Assembly (NCBI GenBank): GCA_905198155.1
Contig: CAJKBQ010000026.1
Coordinates: 1-32,837, forward strand
Reading direction: 5' to 3'
Length of the DNA: 32,837 nt
From: an uncultured Eubacteriales bacterium
GTDB taxonomy: Bacteria > Bacillota > Clostridia > Oscillospirales > Acutalibacteraceae
The notes under the pieces were generated by a model. It saw only the letters and a list, made by a program, of their open reading frames with translations. It did not search any database and was not told where the DNA came from. Made by a program: the position numbers and the translations under genes. This document shows, piece by piece, positions 8,262 through 15,817 of the stretch (its first letter is position 1; each line of letters begins with the position of its first letter).

Positions 8262-8960
8262 ATGCTGAAAGCAGAAAACCTGAACGTGTACTACGGCAAA
8301 ATCCATGCGCTGAAAGATGTGTCGTTCGAGGTTCACCCCGGCGAGATCGTCGCGCTGATCGGCGCCAACGGTGCAGGCAAGTCCACCACGCTGAAAACCG
8401 TTTCCGGAATGCTGCATTCGCGCACCGGCAGCGTGACGTTTATGGACGAGGATATCACGCACACCGAGTCGTACCACCTGATCAGCAAAGGACTGGCGCA
8501 TGTGCCGGAAGGCCGCCGCGTGTTTTTGCAGATGACGGTGCAGGAAAACCTGGAAATGGGCGCGTACACCTGCCCCGGCACGATCAAAGAAGGGCTGGCG
8601 GACGTGTACAAGCGCTTCCCGCGGCTGAAACACCGCAAAAATCAGGTCGCCGGGACGCTTTCCGGCGGTGAACAGCAGATGCTCGCCATGGGCCGCGCAC
8701 TGATGGCGCACCCGAAGCTGCTGATGCTGGACGAACCGTCGATGGGCCTGGCGCCGATTCTGGTGGAGCAGATTTTCAGCATCATCAAAGAGCTGCATCA
8801 AAGCGGCACCACCATCCTATTGGTGGAGCAGAACGCCGAAATGGCGCTGCGCATCGCCGACCGCGCGTATGTGCTGGAATCCGGCCGGATCAAGCTGTCC
8901 GGTACCGGCGCAGAGCTGGCGCAAAGCGACGAGATCAAAAAAGCTTACTTGGGCGGTTAA
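8262..8960 (+). CDS. livF: Branched-chain amino acid ABC transporter ATP-binding protein LivF
   Basis: This is the second ATPase of the Liv importer, 232 residues, the usual LivF size. Motifs in order are LNVYYGKIHALKDVSFEV, Walker A GANGAGKST, the Q-loop-region sequence VPEGRRVFLQMTV typical of LivF, the signature LSGGEQQMLAMGRAL, Walker B LLMLDEPSMGLAP and switch His replaced by Gln in LLVEQN, as is normal for LivF. It starts 3 bases after livG and ends the operon. A 20-bp perfect hairpin follows at 8969. Confidence 0.95.
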   Translation: MLKAENLNVYYGKIHALKDVSFEVHPGEIVALIGANGAGKSTTLKTVSGMLHSRTGSVTFMDEDITHTESYHLISKGLAHVPEGRRVFLQMTVQENLEMGAYTCPGTIKEGLADVYKRFPRLKHRKNQVAGTLSGGEQQMLAMGRALMAHPKLLMLDEPSMGLAPILVEQIFSIIKELHQSGTTILLVEQNAEMALRIADRAYVLESGRIKLSGTGAELAQSDEIKKAYLGG

Positions 8961-8968
8961 AAAGTGCA

Positions 8969-9015
8969 TAACCAACGCAGCCGGTCGCGGAAGCGACCGG
9001 CTGCGTTGGTTATTT
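8969..9015. terminator. Long perfect hairpin after livF, probable terminator
   Basis: A 20-bp perfect inverted repeat (8969-8988 with 8993-9012) with a GGAA loop begins 8 bases after the livF stop. Only three T follow, but the stem is very strong, and five A precede it, so it could also work for the opposite strand. Confidence 0.6.
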
Positions 9016-9020
9016 CGGCA

Positions 9021-9045
9021 GTCCGATTCGTCCGCCGAATCGGAC
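9021..9045. repeat. Second perfect inverted repeat between livF and the GH39 gene
   Basis: A 10-bp perfect inverted repeat (9021-9030 with 9036-9045, loop of 5) follows the livF hairpin after 8 bases. It lacks a T run. It lies about 50 bases upstream of the -10 box at 9098 and could be a regulator site or part of a double terminator. Confidence 0.4.
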
Positions 9046-9097
9046 GATATGCGCAGTTTTTCGGCAGATTGCAGTAGCCGCGCCCGCGCGGTTTTGC

Positions 9098-9103
9098 TAT
9101 AAT
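9098..9103 (+). promoter_or_regulatory. -10 box for the GH39-like gene
   Basis: A perfect TATAAT lies 47 bases before ATG 9150. No good -35 box is found at 16-18 bases (TTGCAG at 9069-9074 is 23 bases away), which would fit a promoter that needs an activator. The start site near 9110 rules out ATG 9105 as the gene start. Confidence 0.5.
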
Positions 9104-9149
9104 AATGGCTATCACAGGACTTTTGCGGGAAGCAGGGAGGAATCCGATC

Positions 9150-10652
9150 ATGATTACCATTCACGACGAAATTGCATTTCGTCAGGATAATTTTTGGAAC
9201 AACATACACTTTCACCCAACCGATGCCATCGAGGACGATTGGGGCGGCGTGATTCTCGACCGTGTGGCGGCCGACGGCGCGGCGACGACCGTCCGGATGT
9301 ACGCTATGCTGGAAGACATTGTCACACGCGGCGCGGACGGGCAGCTGTGCTACGACTTTACGCTGAACGATCAGCGCATCGACGCGATGATTGCGCGCGG
9401 GTTTCACCTGCTGATTTCGTACAGCTTCATCCCGCCGTGCATTTCGTCCAGCACGGTGCGCACCAACACCGAAACGGCGGTCAGTTCCCGATACAAAGGC
9501 AAATTTCTGATGACCGAACCGCCGCACGACTGGGCGGAGTGGGAAGAAATCTGCTATACCTACACCGCGCATCTGGTCGGACGGTACGGGCTGGCGCGCG
9601 TGTCCGGGTGGTATTTGCAGTGCTACAATGAGCCGGACGTCAGCGGATTTTTCATGCACAGTCTGGGGACGACCGAAGCAGCCAGAGCAAAACGCATCGA
9701 GGCGTACTGCAAAATGTACGAAGCGTTCGCCCGCGGCACCATGCGCGTCAGCGACCGGCTCCGGATTGGCGGGCCTGCGGCCGCGACGCATCCGATGCTG
9801 GACGCATTTCTGGCGTTCACCAGCCGCCGGAATCTCCCGGTGCGGTTTGCGTGCGCGCATTCGTACGGCACCAGTCCCCAGCGCATCAACGATGGTCAGC
9901 GCCCGATTGACGCGCAGCACAATCTCGATATTATCCGAAAATATCTGGAAGTTGTGCAGCGCTACTACCCGGACGGTCTGGAACTGGTGATCGACGAGTG
10001 GGGTGCGTCCAACTGCGGATTCTGCAACCTGGACGACTGCCCGCAGCTGCTTTTCCGCGAGACGGAGGCGTTCGCGGCGTTTTACACCCAGCTGATTGCG
10101 GGCTGCATCCGCGAAAAATTCCCCCTCCGCACGCTGATGATCTGCCTGTCCGGCGCGCACCAGCCGCACCAGCTGCCCGGCAAATTCCCGGAATTCAACG
10201 GGTTCCGCAGCTTTTTCACCGAGCATTTCATCCCGAAGCCCATTTACGGCGCGTATGTGCTGGCCCGCAAGCTGGGCGATGCATTCCTGCGCTGCGAGTC
10301 GGAACATAAATCGCTGACCATCCTGCCGACCCGCACGGCGCACGGCTATGCGCTGCTGCTGAGCAACGCGTCGCCGTCGCTGGATCCGAACCAGCCAACG
10401 CTGACGGATGAAATCCGTATGGAGATTTCCGGCACCTATCGCGCGGCGATTTACCGAATCGATCGCGACCACACCAACCCCTATCAGGTGTGGCAGCAAA
10501 GCGGCGGGGCAGCACAGCTTGACGCGCTGCGGCAGGCCGGAACGCTGTGCGCCGACGAATCCATCGTCCGCGCGGACGGCACGGCGCGTTTCCCGGTCTC
10601 GATTCCGGCGAATGGTGTGCTGCTGATCGAGCTGACGCGCATGGACGCGTAA
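9150..10652 (+). CDS. Glycoside hydrolase, GH39-like (beta-xylosidase/alpha-L-iduronidase family)
   Basis: This is a cytosolic retaining glycosidase of clan GH-A, 500 residues, without a signal peptide. The acid/base Glu is probably E161 in QCYNEPD and the nucleophile E283 in LVIDEWGA. These positions agree well with the Glu160/Glu277 pair known in GH39 beta-xylosidases, and the total length is also that of GH39. A C-terminal beta-sandwich is expected after about residue 380. ATG 9150 has GGGAGG 9 bases upstream and lies after the -10 box at 9098. It is a single-gene unit, ended by the hairpin at 10656. The substrate (xyloside or another glycoside) is uncertain. Confidence 0.75.
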   Translation: MITIHDEIAFRQDNFWNNIHFHPTDAIEDDWGGVILDRVAADGAATTVRMYAMLEDIVTRGADGQLCYDFTLNDQRIDAMIARGFHLLISYSFIPPCISSSTVRTNTETAVSSRYKGKFLMTEPPHDWAEWEEICYTYTAHLVGRYGLARVSGWYLQCYNEPDVSGFFMHSLGTTEAARAKRIEAYCKMYEAFARGTMRVSDRLRIGGPAAATHPMLDAFLAFTSRRNLPVRFACAHSYGTSPQRINDGQRPIDAQHNLDIIRKYLEVVQRYYPDGLELVIDEWGASNCGFCNLDDCPQLLFRETEAFAAFYTQLIAGCIREKFPLRTLMICLSGAHQPHQLPGKFPEFNGFRSFFTEHFIPKPIYGAYVLARKLGDAFLRCESEHKSLTILPTRTAHGYALLLSNASPSLDPNQPTLTDEIRMEISGTYRAAIYRIDRDHTNPYQVWQQSGGAAQLDALRQAGTLCADESIVRADGTARFPVSIPANGVLLIELTRMDA

Positions 10653-10655
10653 AAC

Positions 10656-10703
10656 AAGCAATCTGCCGGGTGGGCATATATGCCGTCCGGCAGATTGCTT
10701 TTT
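10656..10703. terminator. Terminator after the GH39-like gene (part of direct repeat A)
   Basis: A perfect 14-bp stem (10656-10669 with 10687-10700) ends in TTTT after the plus-strand arm and is T-rich on the other strand too. The loop contains a second palindrome, GGCATATATGCC. The same loop and right arm recur at 15698-15730. Confidence 0.85.
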
Positions 10704-10790
10704 ATCTGTTTTCGTTTGATCCGAAGTCCAGATATGCGCCTTTCATCGGACTGGCGGCCAGTTGGCAGAACAGCCGCATCACGCCGCGCG
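10661..10790. repeat. 130-bp direct repeat A (left border of the glycyl radical block)
   Basis: This segment aligns without gaps to 15688-15817 at a constant offset of 5027 bases, with about ten differences in 130. It contains the terminator palindrome and the last 30 codons of an IlvD/Edd dehydratase gene on the minus strand. Similarity stops at 10790, just before the AraC stop codon. The two copies bound the AraC-GRE-PTE-SDR-M20 fragment block. Confidence 0.88.
10702..10790 (-). pseudogene. 3'-end remnant of an IlvD/Edd-type dehydratase
   Basis: On the minus strand this reads GVMRLFCQLAASPMKGAYL, then DFGSNENR and a stop. It matches the C-terminus of the intact dehydratase encoded at 15729-17489, whose last residues are EFGPKENG, with a few substitutions. 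Nothing of the rest of the gene is here; coding similarity breaks where the AraC gene ends. It is a non-functional fragment lying inside direct repeat A. Confidence 0.85.
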
Positions 10791-10796
10791 CTGTTT

Positions 10797-11585
10797 TTAT
10801 AAATCTGTGTGGGGCACCGGTTTTGTGAGGGAGCGGGGAAGGAAGCCGGTGTACTTGTGGAAGGTACGGCTGAATTCCTGTACGTTTGCATATCCGGTCA
10901 TCGCCGCCACTTCGCTTACGCTGTATTGTCCGGTTTGCAGCAGATCGCGCCCGGCTTGAATTTTCCGCTGCGTCAGGTACATTTTCGGCGTGAGACCGTA
11001 AACGTCGCGAAAAAGCCTTTCAAAATACGGGCGCGTAATCCCACATTGCGCGGCTGCGGTTTCCACGCGGATGTTTTCGTTGCAGTGCGCGTCTATGTAC
11101 AGCACGCCCGGCGAGATTTTTTCCGCGCGCCATGTGGGTGTATACGCCGGCGGCTGCTGCAGCCGCCCCAGAATCTCGTACAGAAGTCCCATGCAAATGT
11201 ATGTACTACCGGGCTTTTTTTGCTGCCATACGGCGCAGATCTTTTTGAACAGCGGGAAAATCAAGTCGTACCGGCTGCATTTTTCGGACCATGCCGCCAT
11301 CGGAACCGGGGTGGCGGTATCAAAAAGAATATCGATGCAGCAGCCGGGCACGAGGGTTTCGGTGGTGTATTGTGCGTTTCGCCCAGTTTTCGGCAAAAAA
11401 CGCAGTGTTTTTTCCGATTCGTCGAAGGTGTGCCCGTCAAAATGGATGACCGTGCGGCCGCTGGTTTTCAGGATCAACTCATTGTGCGCCAGCACGCCGC
11501 TGTAATCCCGGTGGGCGGTCAGCGAACGGTTATCGACGGCCAGCACCGCATGCACGCGGGTGATGATGATTTGCGGGATATCCAT
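10797..11585 (-). CDS. AraC-family transcriptional regulator, divergent from the glycyl radical operon
   Basis: This 262-residue regulator probably controls the divergent glycyl radical enzyme operon, which starts 200 bases away. The N-terminal 120 residues look like the cupin-type sensor of AraC proteins (SGRTVIHFDGHTF is a beta-strand-rich stretch). The C-terminal 100 residues hold two helix-turn-helix units, TAAAQCGITRPYFERLF and VSEVAAMTGYANVQEFSRTF, followed by the usual FHKYTGFLPRSL ending. ATG 11585 is chosen because AGGAGG lies 9 bases upstream and a perfect promoter precedes it; longer frames upstream read through that promoter. Its 3' end touches the dehydratase remnant in repeat A. 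The ligand is likely a sugar or sugar derivative (inference). Confidence 0.9.
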   Translation of the reverse strand: MDIPQIIITRVHAVLAVDNRSLTAHRDYSGVLAHNELILKTSGRTVIHFDGHTFDESEKTLRFLPKTGRNAQYTTETLVPGCCIDILFDTATPVPMAAWSEKCSRYDLIFPLFKKICAVWQQKKPGSTYICMGLLYEILGRLQQPPAYTPTWRAEKISPGVLYIDAHCNENIRVETAAAQCGITRPYFERLFRDVYGLTPKMYLTQRKIQAGRDLLQTGQYSVSEVAAMTGYANVQEFSRTFHKYTGFLPRSLTKPVPHTDL

Positions 11586-11609
11586 TTCAATTCGCCTCCT
11601 TTTGCCCTT

Positions 11610-11638
11610 ATTATACCGGCTGTCCGGGAAAAAGTCAA
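11610..11638 (-). promoter_or_regulatory. Sigma-A promoter of the AraC-family gene
   Basis: On the minus strand TTGACT (11638-11633) and TATAAT (11615-11610) are 17 bases apart, 25 bases before the start codon. Confidence 0.85.
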
Positions 11639-11732
11639 GCCCATTCGCCGAATCGAACCGACGGCACGGCGCGTTTCCCGCGCAACCGCAAAATATCCTG
11701 TTTGCAAAACGACAAAAAGAGATGTTTTCACA

Positions 11733-11761
11733 TTTACATCCTTCCGTTTCCGCGCTATAAT
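11733..11761 (+). promoter_or_regulatory. Sigma-A promoter of the glycyl radical enzyme operon
   Basis: TTTACA (11733-11738) and TATAAT (11756-11761) are separated by 17 bases. ATG 11785 follows 24 bases later with AAGGAAGG between. About 95 bases separate it from the divergent AraC promoter, room for regulator sites. Confidence 0.85.
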
Positions 11762-11784
11762 GAGTGCAGAAAGGAAGGATTTTT

Positions 11785-13833
11785 ATGATCGATCGAATTC
11801 GCCAACTGGCACAGGATGCACTGAATGATGTAGATAAATTTGAACCCGGAATACGCGAAACCCCCGCGCCGGGGGAGCGGGAAGACCCGGTGGCGATTGC
11901 ACACGGACTGGAACGTTTTTTTGCGTCGGTGCCGGTGAAAGCGTACCCGGGGGAACACCTGTTCGGACGGCTGCGCATGGACAAATGCGGATACCCGGGC
12001 GATTTTTACCGGGCAACCGGTACGCGCAGCAAAGGCGCATACTGGTCCAGGCTGTGCTGGCTCGCGCCGACAAATGTGTTTTACTGGGGATGGACGCACA
12101 TCGTGCTGGACTACGGTTTTCTGCTGACGCACGGACTGCGCGGATGCATAGAGATGATCGATGCGCAGCCGCAGCCCAACCGGCAGCACGAAGCGATGCG
12201 GATCGTGCTGCACGCGCTCGGCGATTTGAGCAGCCGTTACGCGCAGATCTGTACCGACACCGCACTGGCGGCGATTTTGCGCCGCGTCCCGATGCAGCCC
12301 GCCGAAACTTTCCGCGAAGCCGTGCAGGCCGTGTGGTTTCTGTTTCAGCTGTGTCCCGACAGCCTGGGCCGGATCGACCAGTATCTGCTGCCGTATTACC
12401 GCCGCGGACTGGCGGACGGCACGCTTTCGCGCGATGACGCAGCGGAACTGCTGGAGGAACTGTTTGTCAAAGTGTTCGAAACGCAGATGGACAACAAAGC
12501 CCTGCCGATCAGCGGCCACAATCACCTGGTTGTGGGCGGCTATCTGCCGGACGGCACCGACGGATTCAACGAACTGTCCCGGTTGGTGCTGGAATGCATC
12601 GCCGAACTGCCGACGTTCCGCCCGCAGGCGTCGTTCCGCTACACAAAATTCACAACGGACGAAACCATGCGGTATATTACCGACCTCAACGCGCGGTGCC
12701 AATGGATTGTATTCGTCAACGACGAACCGCGCATCCCCGGCATGGTGGCCGCCGGAATCGACTATGCCGACGCCGTGAACTATACCGTTGTGGGGTGCAA
12801 CGAATGGAGCCTGCCATGCGGTGCACGGATTGACCTGGCGCATGTAAACCTGATGCATGCGGTGACGCATATGCTGTACGATGACCCGCGGTTTGCCCAC
12901 GCCCAAACTTTCGACGAGGTATTTGACTGCTTCCGGCGGGCGCTGGAAACTGATATGCGCGCTATTGCGGCGGAATACGCGCACTACGCCGACGCGACCG
13001 CGGCAGACATCAATGTGCTGACCTCCGCGATGATGCCGTGCTGTATTCGCAGCGGTGCGCCGATCAGCGGCCGGGGCGCAAAGTATTACGGGGTAACGAT
13101 GTCGTTCAACAGCATTTCCAACGCGGCAGACTCGCTGTCGGTAATCCGGCAGCTGGTGTTCGACACCGGAAAGTACACGCTGACGCAGCTGCGGGCGGCG
13201 CTGCGCGACAATTTTGTCGGTCACGACGCGCTCCGGCAGGAGATTCTGCACCACGGGCGTTTTTTTGGCAACAATGACGATTATGCAGACGGCATTGCAC
13301 AGAAAATTGTGGATGCCATTGACGAAATCTGCAGCCGGATCCGCACCGACCGGATGAACGTCCTGATCGCCGGATCATTCGTGGGAGCCACGCATCCCAA
13401 CATCGTGTTCGGCAAGATGACGCCTGCCACGCCGGACGGCCGCCGCGCAGGCGATGCATTTACCATGGGCATCACACAAAGCGACGGCAAAGACACGCAC
13501 GGTTTGCCCGCTTTGCTCAGTTCCATCGCCAAGCTGGACTACAGCAAGTTCTGCGGATGCGTAGTGAGCAATATTAAGCTGGACAAATCCATGGCCTCCA
13601 CCGCCGAAAAACGCGCTAAACTGGCGCAGCTGTATCATGTGTTTCTGCGCCGGGGCGGGATGCAGCTGCAAATCAACTACCTGTCGCAGCAGGAACTGCT
13701 GGATGCGCAGGCGCATCCCGAGCAGCATCAGAATCTGGTGGTGCGCGTGACCGGGTATTCGGGGTATTTCACCCGGTTCGACCGTGACCTGCAGGATGAC
13801 ATTATCCGGAGGACGGTGGAAAAAGATTTATGA
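11785..13833 (+). CDS. Glycyl radical enzyme (pyruvate formate-lyase superfamily), unknown substrate
   Basis: This is an oxygen-sensitive cytosolic enzyme that uses a protein glycyl radical to make a substrate radical through an active-site cysteine. The radical loop RVTGYSGYF is near the C-terminus with the radical Gly at residue 657 of 682, the usual 25 or so residues from the end. The catalytic Cys is C338 in VVGCNEW, followed two residues on by Glu340, matching the Cys-x-Glu arrangement of dehydratase and lyase members but not the common GCVEP. At 682 residues it is shorter than the roughly 760-850 of characterised members. No radical SAM activase is adjacent. It overlaps the next gene by ATGA. 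The reaction (dehydration, C-C or C-N cleavage) cannot be assigned; neighbours suggest a sugar-derived substrate. Confidence 0.92.
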   Translation: MIDRIRQLAQDALNDVDKFEPGIRETPAPGEREDPVAIAHGLERFFASVPVKAYPGEHLFGRLRMDKCGYPGDFYRATGTRSKGAYWSRLCWLAPTNVFYWGWTHIVLDYGFLLTHGLRGCIEMIDAQPQPNRQHEAMRIVLHALGDLSSRYAQICTDTALAAILRRVPMQPAETFREAVQAVWFLFQLCPDSLGRIDQYLLPYYRRGLADGTLSRDDAAELLEELFVKVFETQMDNKALPISGHNHLVVGGYLPDGTDGFNELSRLVLECIAELPTFRPQASFRYTKFTTDETMRYITDLNARCQWIVFVNDEPRIPGMVAAGIDYADAVNYTVVGCNEWSLPCGARIDLAHVNLMHAVTHMLYDDPRFAHAQTFDEVFDCFRRALETDMRAIAAEYAHYADATAADINVLTSAMMPCCIRSGAPISGRGAKYYGVTMSFNSISNAADSLSVIRQLVFDTGKYTLTQLRAALRDNFVGHDALRQEILHHGRFFGNNDDYADGIAQKIVDAIDEICSRIRTDRMNVLIAGSFVGATHPNIVFGKMTPATPDGRRAGDAFTMGITQSDGKDTHGLPALLSSIAKLDYSKFCGCVVSNIKLDKSMASTAEKRAKLAQLYHVFLRRGGMQLQINYLSQQELLDAQAHPEQHQNLVVRVTGYSGYFTRFDRDLQDDIIRRTVEKDL

Positions 13834-14750
13834 TCCTGAAAACCGTTTTGGGGGACACGGAAACAAACGGCGGATTTTCCGTATTGCCGCATGAGCATAT
13901 CTGCTGCTGTTCGGAATACCTGCGCAGGATGGACGGGTATATGAATTGCGAAGAAACGGAGCGATATGCTGCGGATCTCCTGCGCGGGTTAAAGGAACGG
14001 TACCGCCTGGGGCTGTTCATCGACTGCACGCCCATCAACCTGGGGCGGGATACCGCGCTCCTGAAAAAGGTTTCGAAGGACGCCGGCGTCCATATCGTCT
14101 GCGCGACGGGGTTTTACTATAATGAAGAGCCGGCCATGGAAAGGCTGTCCGCCCAAACGATCGGCGCATATATCGCCGCCGATGCAAAACGCGAAAATGC
14201 AGGCGTGATCAAAGCTGCGGTGGAGCGCGACACAATGACGCCGTTTAACGTCACGCTGCTGAAAGCCTCGGCATATGCGCACCGGCAGCTGGGGCTGCCG
14301 ATTGTGCTGCACACCAATGCAGGGAACCGAAACGGAACGGAAGCGGTTCAGCTTCTTTTGGACGAAGGGGTTGCGGCCGGCAGCATAACGGTTGGGCATA
14401 TGAGCGATTCGGACGATGCGGAATACCTGATGCGTTTTGCCGAAATGGGGTGCTGGATCGCACTTGACAGACTGTACGGCGATACAGGCGAAAGCTACAT
14501 AAAAGCAAAGGTTCGGCAGATTATGCAGCTTTGCAGCGCGGGGTACGAAAACCAGATCCTGCTTTCTCACGACGATTCGGTGTTCCAGGGATTTTCGGAA
14601 AATCCGCGGATCACGGCGCCGCGGTTTTCGTATCTGTTCGAATATATTTTGCCGCAGATCGGAAGCCGTACCGCAAAAAAAATTACGGAAGAAAACCCGC
14701 TCAATATGCTGTGCAGTCCGGCGGGCGGCAGAACGGGGGGAGCAAAATGA
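13830..14750 (+). CDS. Phosphotriesterase-family metal-dependent hydrolase (lactonase-like)
   Basis: This 306-residue amidohydrolase-superfamily enzyme has all binuclear-metal ligands of the phosphotriesterase (PTE/PLL) family. They are the HEH motif at residues 21-23, the Lys expected to be carboxylated at K128 in GVIKAA, His161 in LHTNAG, His190 in VGHMSD and Asp248 in LSHDD. PTE-family proteins of sugar gene clusters are often lactonases, so hydrolysis of a sugar lactone is a reasonable guess; phosphoester or amide hydrolysis is possible. It starts at an ATGA overlap with the glycyl radical enzyme gene and overlaps the SDR gene in the same way, so the three are translationally coupled. Its base usage seems slightly less GC-rich than its neighbours. 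Confidence 0.88.
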   Translation: MILKTVLGDTETNGGFSVLPHEHICCCSEYLRRMDGYMNCEETERYAADLLRGLKERYRLGLFIDCTPINLGRDTALLKKVSKDAGVHIVCATGFYYNEEPAMERLSAQTIGAYIAADAKRENAGVIKAAVERDTMTPFNVTLLKASAYAHRQLGLPIVLHTNAGNRNGTEAVQLLLDEGVAAGSITVGHMSDSDDAEYLMRFAEMGCWIALDRLYGDTGESYIKAKVRQIMQLCSAGYENQILLSHDDSVFQGFSENPRITAPRFSYLFEYILPQIGSRTAKKITEENPLNMLCSPAGGRTGGAK

Positions 14751-15514
14751 ATCCGGACATTCGGCTGCGGTGCAGCAGGATTCTGGTTACCGGCGGCGGC
14801 AGCGGGATCGGCCGTGCCATTGCGGAACGGCTGGCGGCGGCGGGTGCGCAGGTAACGATTGCCGGGCGGCATATGGAAAAGCTCCGGTCGGCGGCAGCGG
14901 AAATCGGGTCGGATCGGATCCACCCCATCGTGTGGGATATTGCCGATGTTGATGCGTGGCAGCAGAAAACGGTGCAAATTCAGGAGATGATGGGCGGACT
15001 GGACGGATTTGTAAACGCTGCGGCATTGGGCAGTGCAGTGGTAACGGGGCGCGGATTCGACCCGTTCGACATTACCGCGTCGGAGTGGGATCAGCTGAAC
15101 GATGTCAACTTCAAAGCGGCGTTTTTCATGCTCCGCAACGAAGCTGCATATCTGAAATCCGGCGGAATCGCCGGGAATATCCTCAACATTGCGTCTAACG
15201 CGGCGTATATGGACATTTCCGGTTCCTACGGTGCCGCCAAGCTGGCGGTAGTGCGCTGGACGCGGACGTTTGCGAAGCGATTCGGGCACGACGGCATTGT
15301 GATCAACGGCATCGCGCCGGGCGCGACGTTCACCCCCATGATTGCCCGGTATGCACACGACCCGGATCAGCCGTACCCGCGCCACGCCATCGGCCGACTG
15401 ATCCGCCCGGAGGAAATTGCGGAACTGGCGCATTATATGATGAGCAATTACGGCGAAATCCTGTGCGGACACACTGTGGTGGCGGACGGCGGCGACACCT
15501 TGGCGGGCTGCTGA
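14747..15514 (+). CDS. Short-chain dehydrogenase/reductase (SDR)
   Basis: This 255-residue NAD(P)-dependent oxidoreductase of the classical SDR type probably acts on a sugar or polyol. The cofactor motif TGGGSGIG is at residues 15-22, NAA in FVNAAALG is the NNAG equivalent, and the catalytic Ser in NIASNAA precedes Y161 and K165 (YGAAK). IAPGATFTP and the C-terminal VVADGGDT are further SDR landmarks. Length is normal. ATG 14747 overlaps the stop of the PTE-like gene (ATGA) with a G-rich ribosome site just upstream. A truncated M20 gene follows after 32 bases. A role as a sugar 1-dehydrogenase feeding the neighbouring lactonase-like enzyme is inferred. Confidence 0.92.
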   Translation: MNPDIRLRCSRILVTGGGSGIGRAIAERLAAAGAQVTIAGRHMEKLRSAAAEIGSDRIHPIVWDIADVDAWQQKTVQIQEMMGGLDGFVNAAALGSAVVTGRGFDPFDITASEWDQLNDVNFKAAFFMLRNEAAYLKSGGIAGNILNIASNAAYMDISGSYGAAKLAVVRWTRTFAKRFGHDGIVINGIAPGATFTPMIARYAHDPDQPYPRHAIGRLIRPEEIAELAHYMMSNYGEILCGHTVVADGGDTLAGC

Positions 15515-15546
15515 ACCGGAAAAGAACACGAAAGGGCAATCGAACT

Positions 15547-15690
15547 ATGGATCTAACAAAAATCGACCGCGCGATCGACGCCTGCCTCGCCGCCCGCCGA
15601 CAGGACATGATCCGGCTGCTGGCAGATTGGATTCGGATCCCCGGCATACGCGGCGAGGCACAGCTGGATGCGCTGGGCGACGCAAATATC
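15547..15690 (+). pseudogene. Truncated M20-family peptidase/amidohydrolase, N-terminus only
   Basis: ATG 15547 follows a ribosome site (AAAGGG) and the SDR stop codon by 32 bases. The first 45 or so residues read as the N-terminal helix and strand of M20 metallopeptidases (IDACLAARRQDMIRLLADW, then IRIPGIRGEAQLDAL). M20 proteins are normally over 400 residues with metal ligands further on. Here coding similarity ends near 15685, where direct repeat B begins. The frame stays open to 16110 only because it runs antisense through the dehydratase gene. It was cut by the rearrangement that joined the block to the dehydratase 3' end. Confidence 0.7.
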
Positions 15691-15726
15691 CGCCGGGCGG
15701 GCATATATGCCGTCCGGCGGATTGCT
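15688..15726. terminator. Terminator between the truncated M20 gene and the dehydratase (convergent)
   Basis: A stem of at least 9 bp (15688-15696 with 15713-15721) encloses the GGCATATATGCC palindrome and is followed by GCTTTTT on the plus strand. It lies a few bases past the dehydratase stop codon. Its left arm is shorter than that of the homologous terminator at 10656, as if the join with M20 sequence cut it. Confidence 0.6.
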
Positions 15727-15817
15727 TTTTATCCGTTTTCTTTTGGTCCGAATTCCAGATACGCGCCCTTCATCGGGCTGGCGGCCAGTTGGCAGAACAG
15801 CCGCATCACGCCGCGCG
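15688..15817. repeat. 130-bp direct repeat B (right border of the glycyl radical block)
   Basis: This is the partner of 10661-10790, in the same orientation and without gaps. Here the sequence is part of an intact gene: it holds the terminator and the last 29-30 codons of the dehydratase on the minus strand. Repeat A is therefore the likely duplicate and this the original context. Confidence 0.88.
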
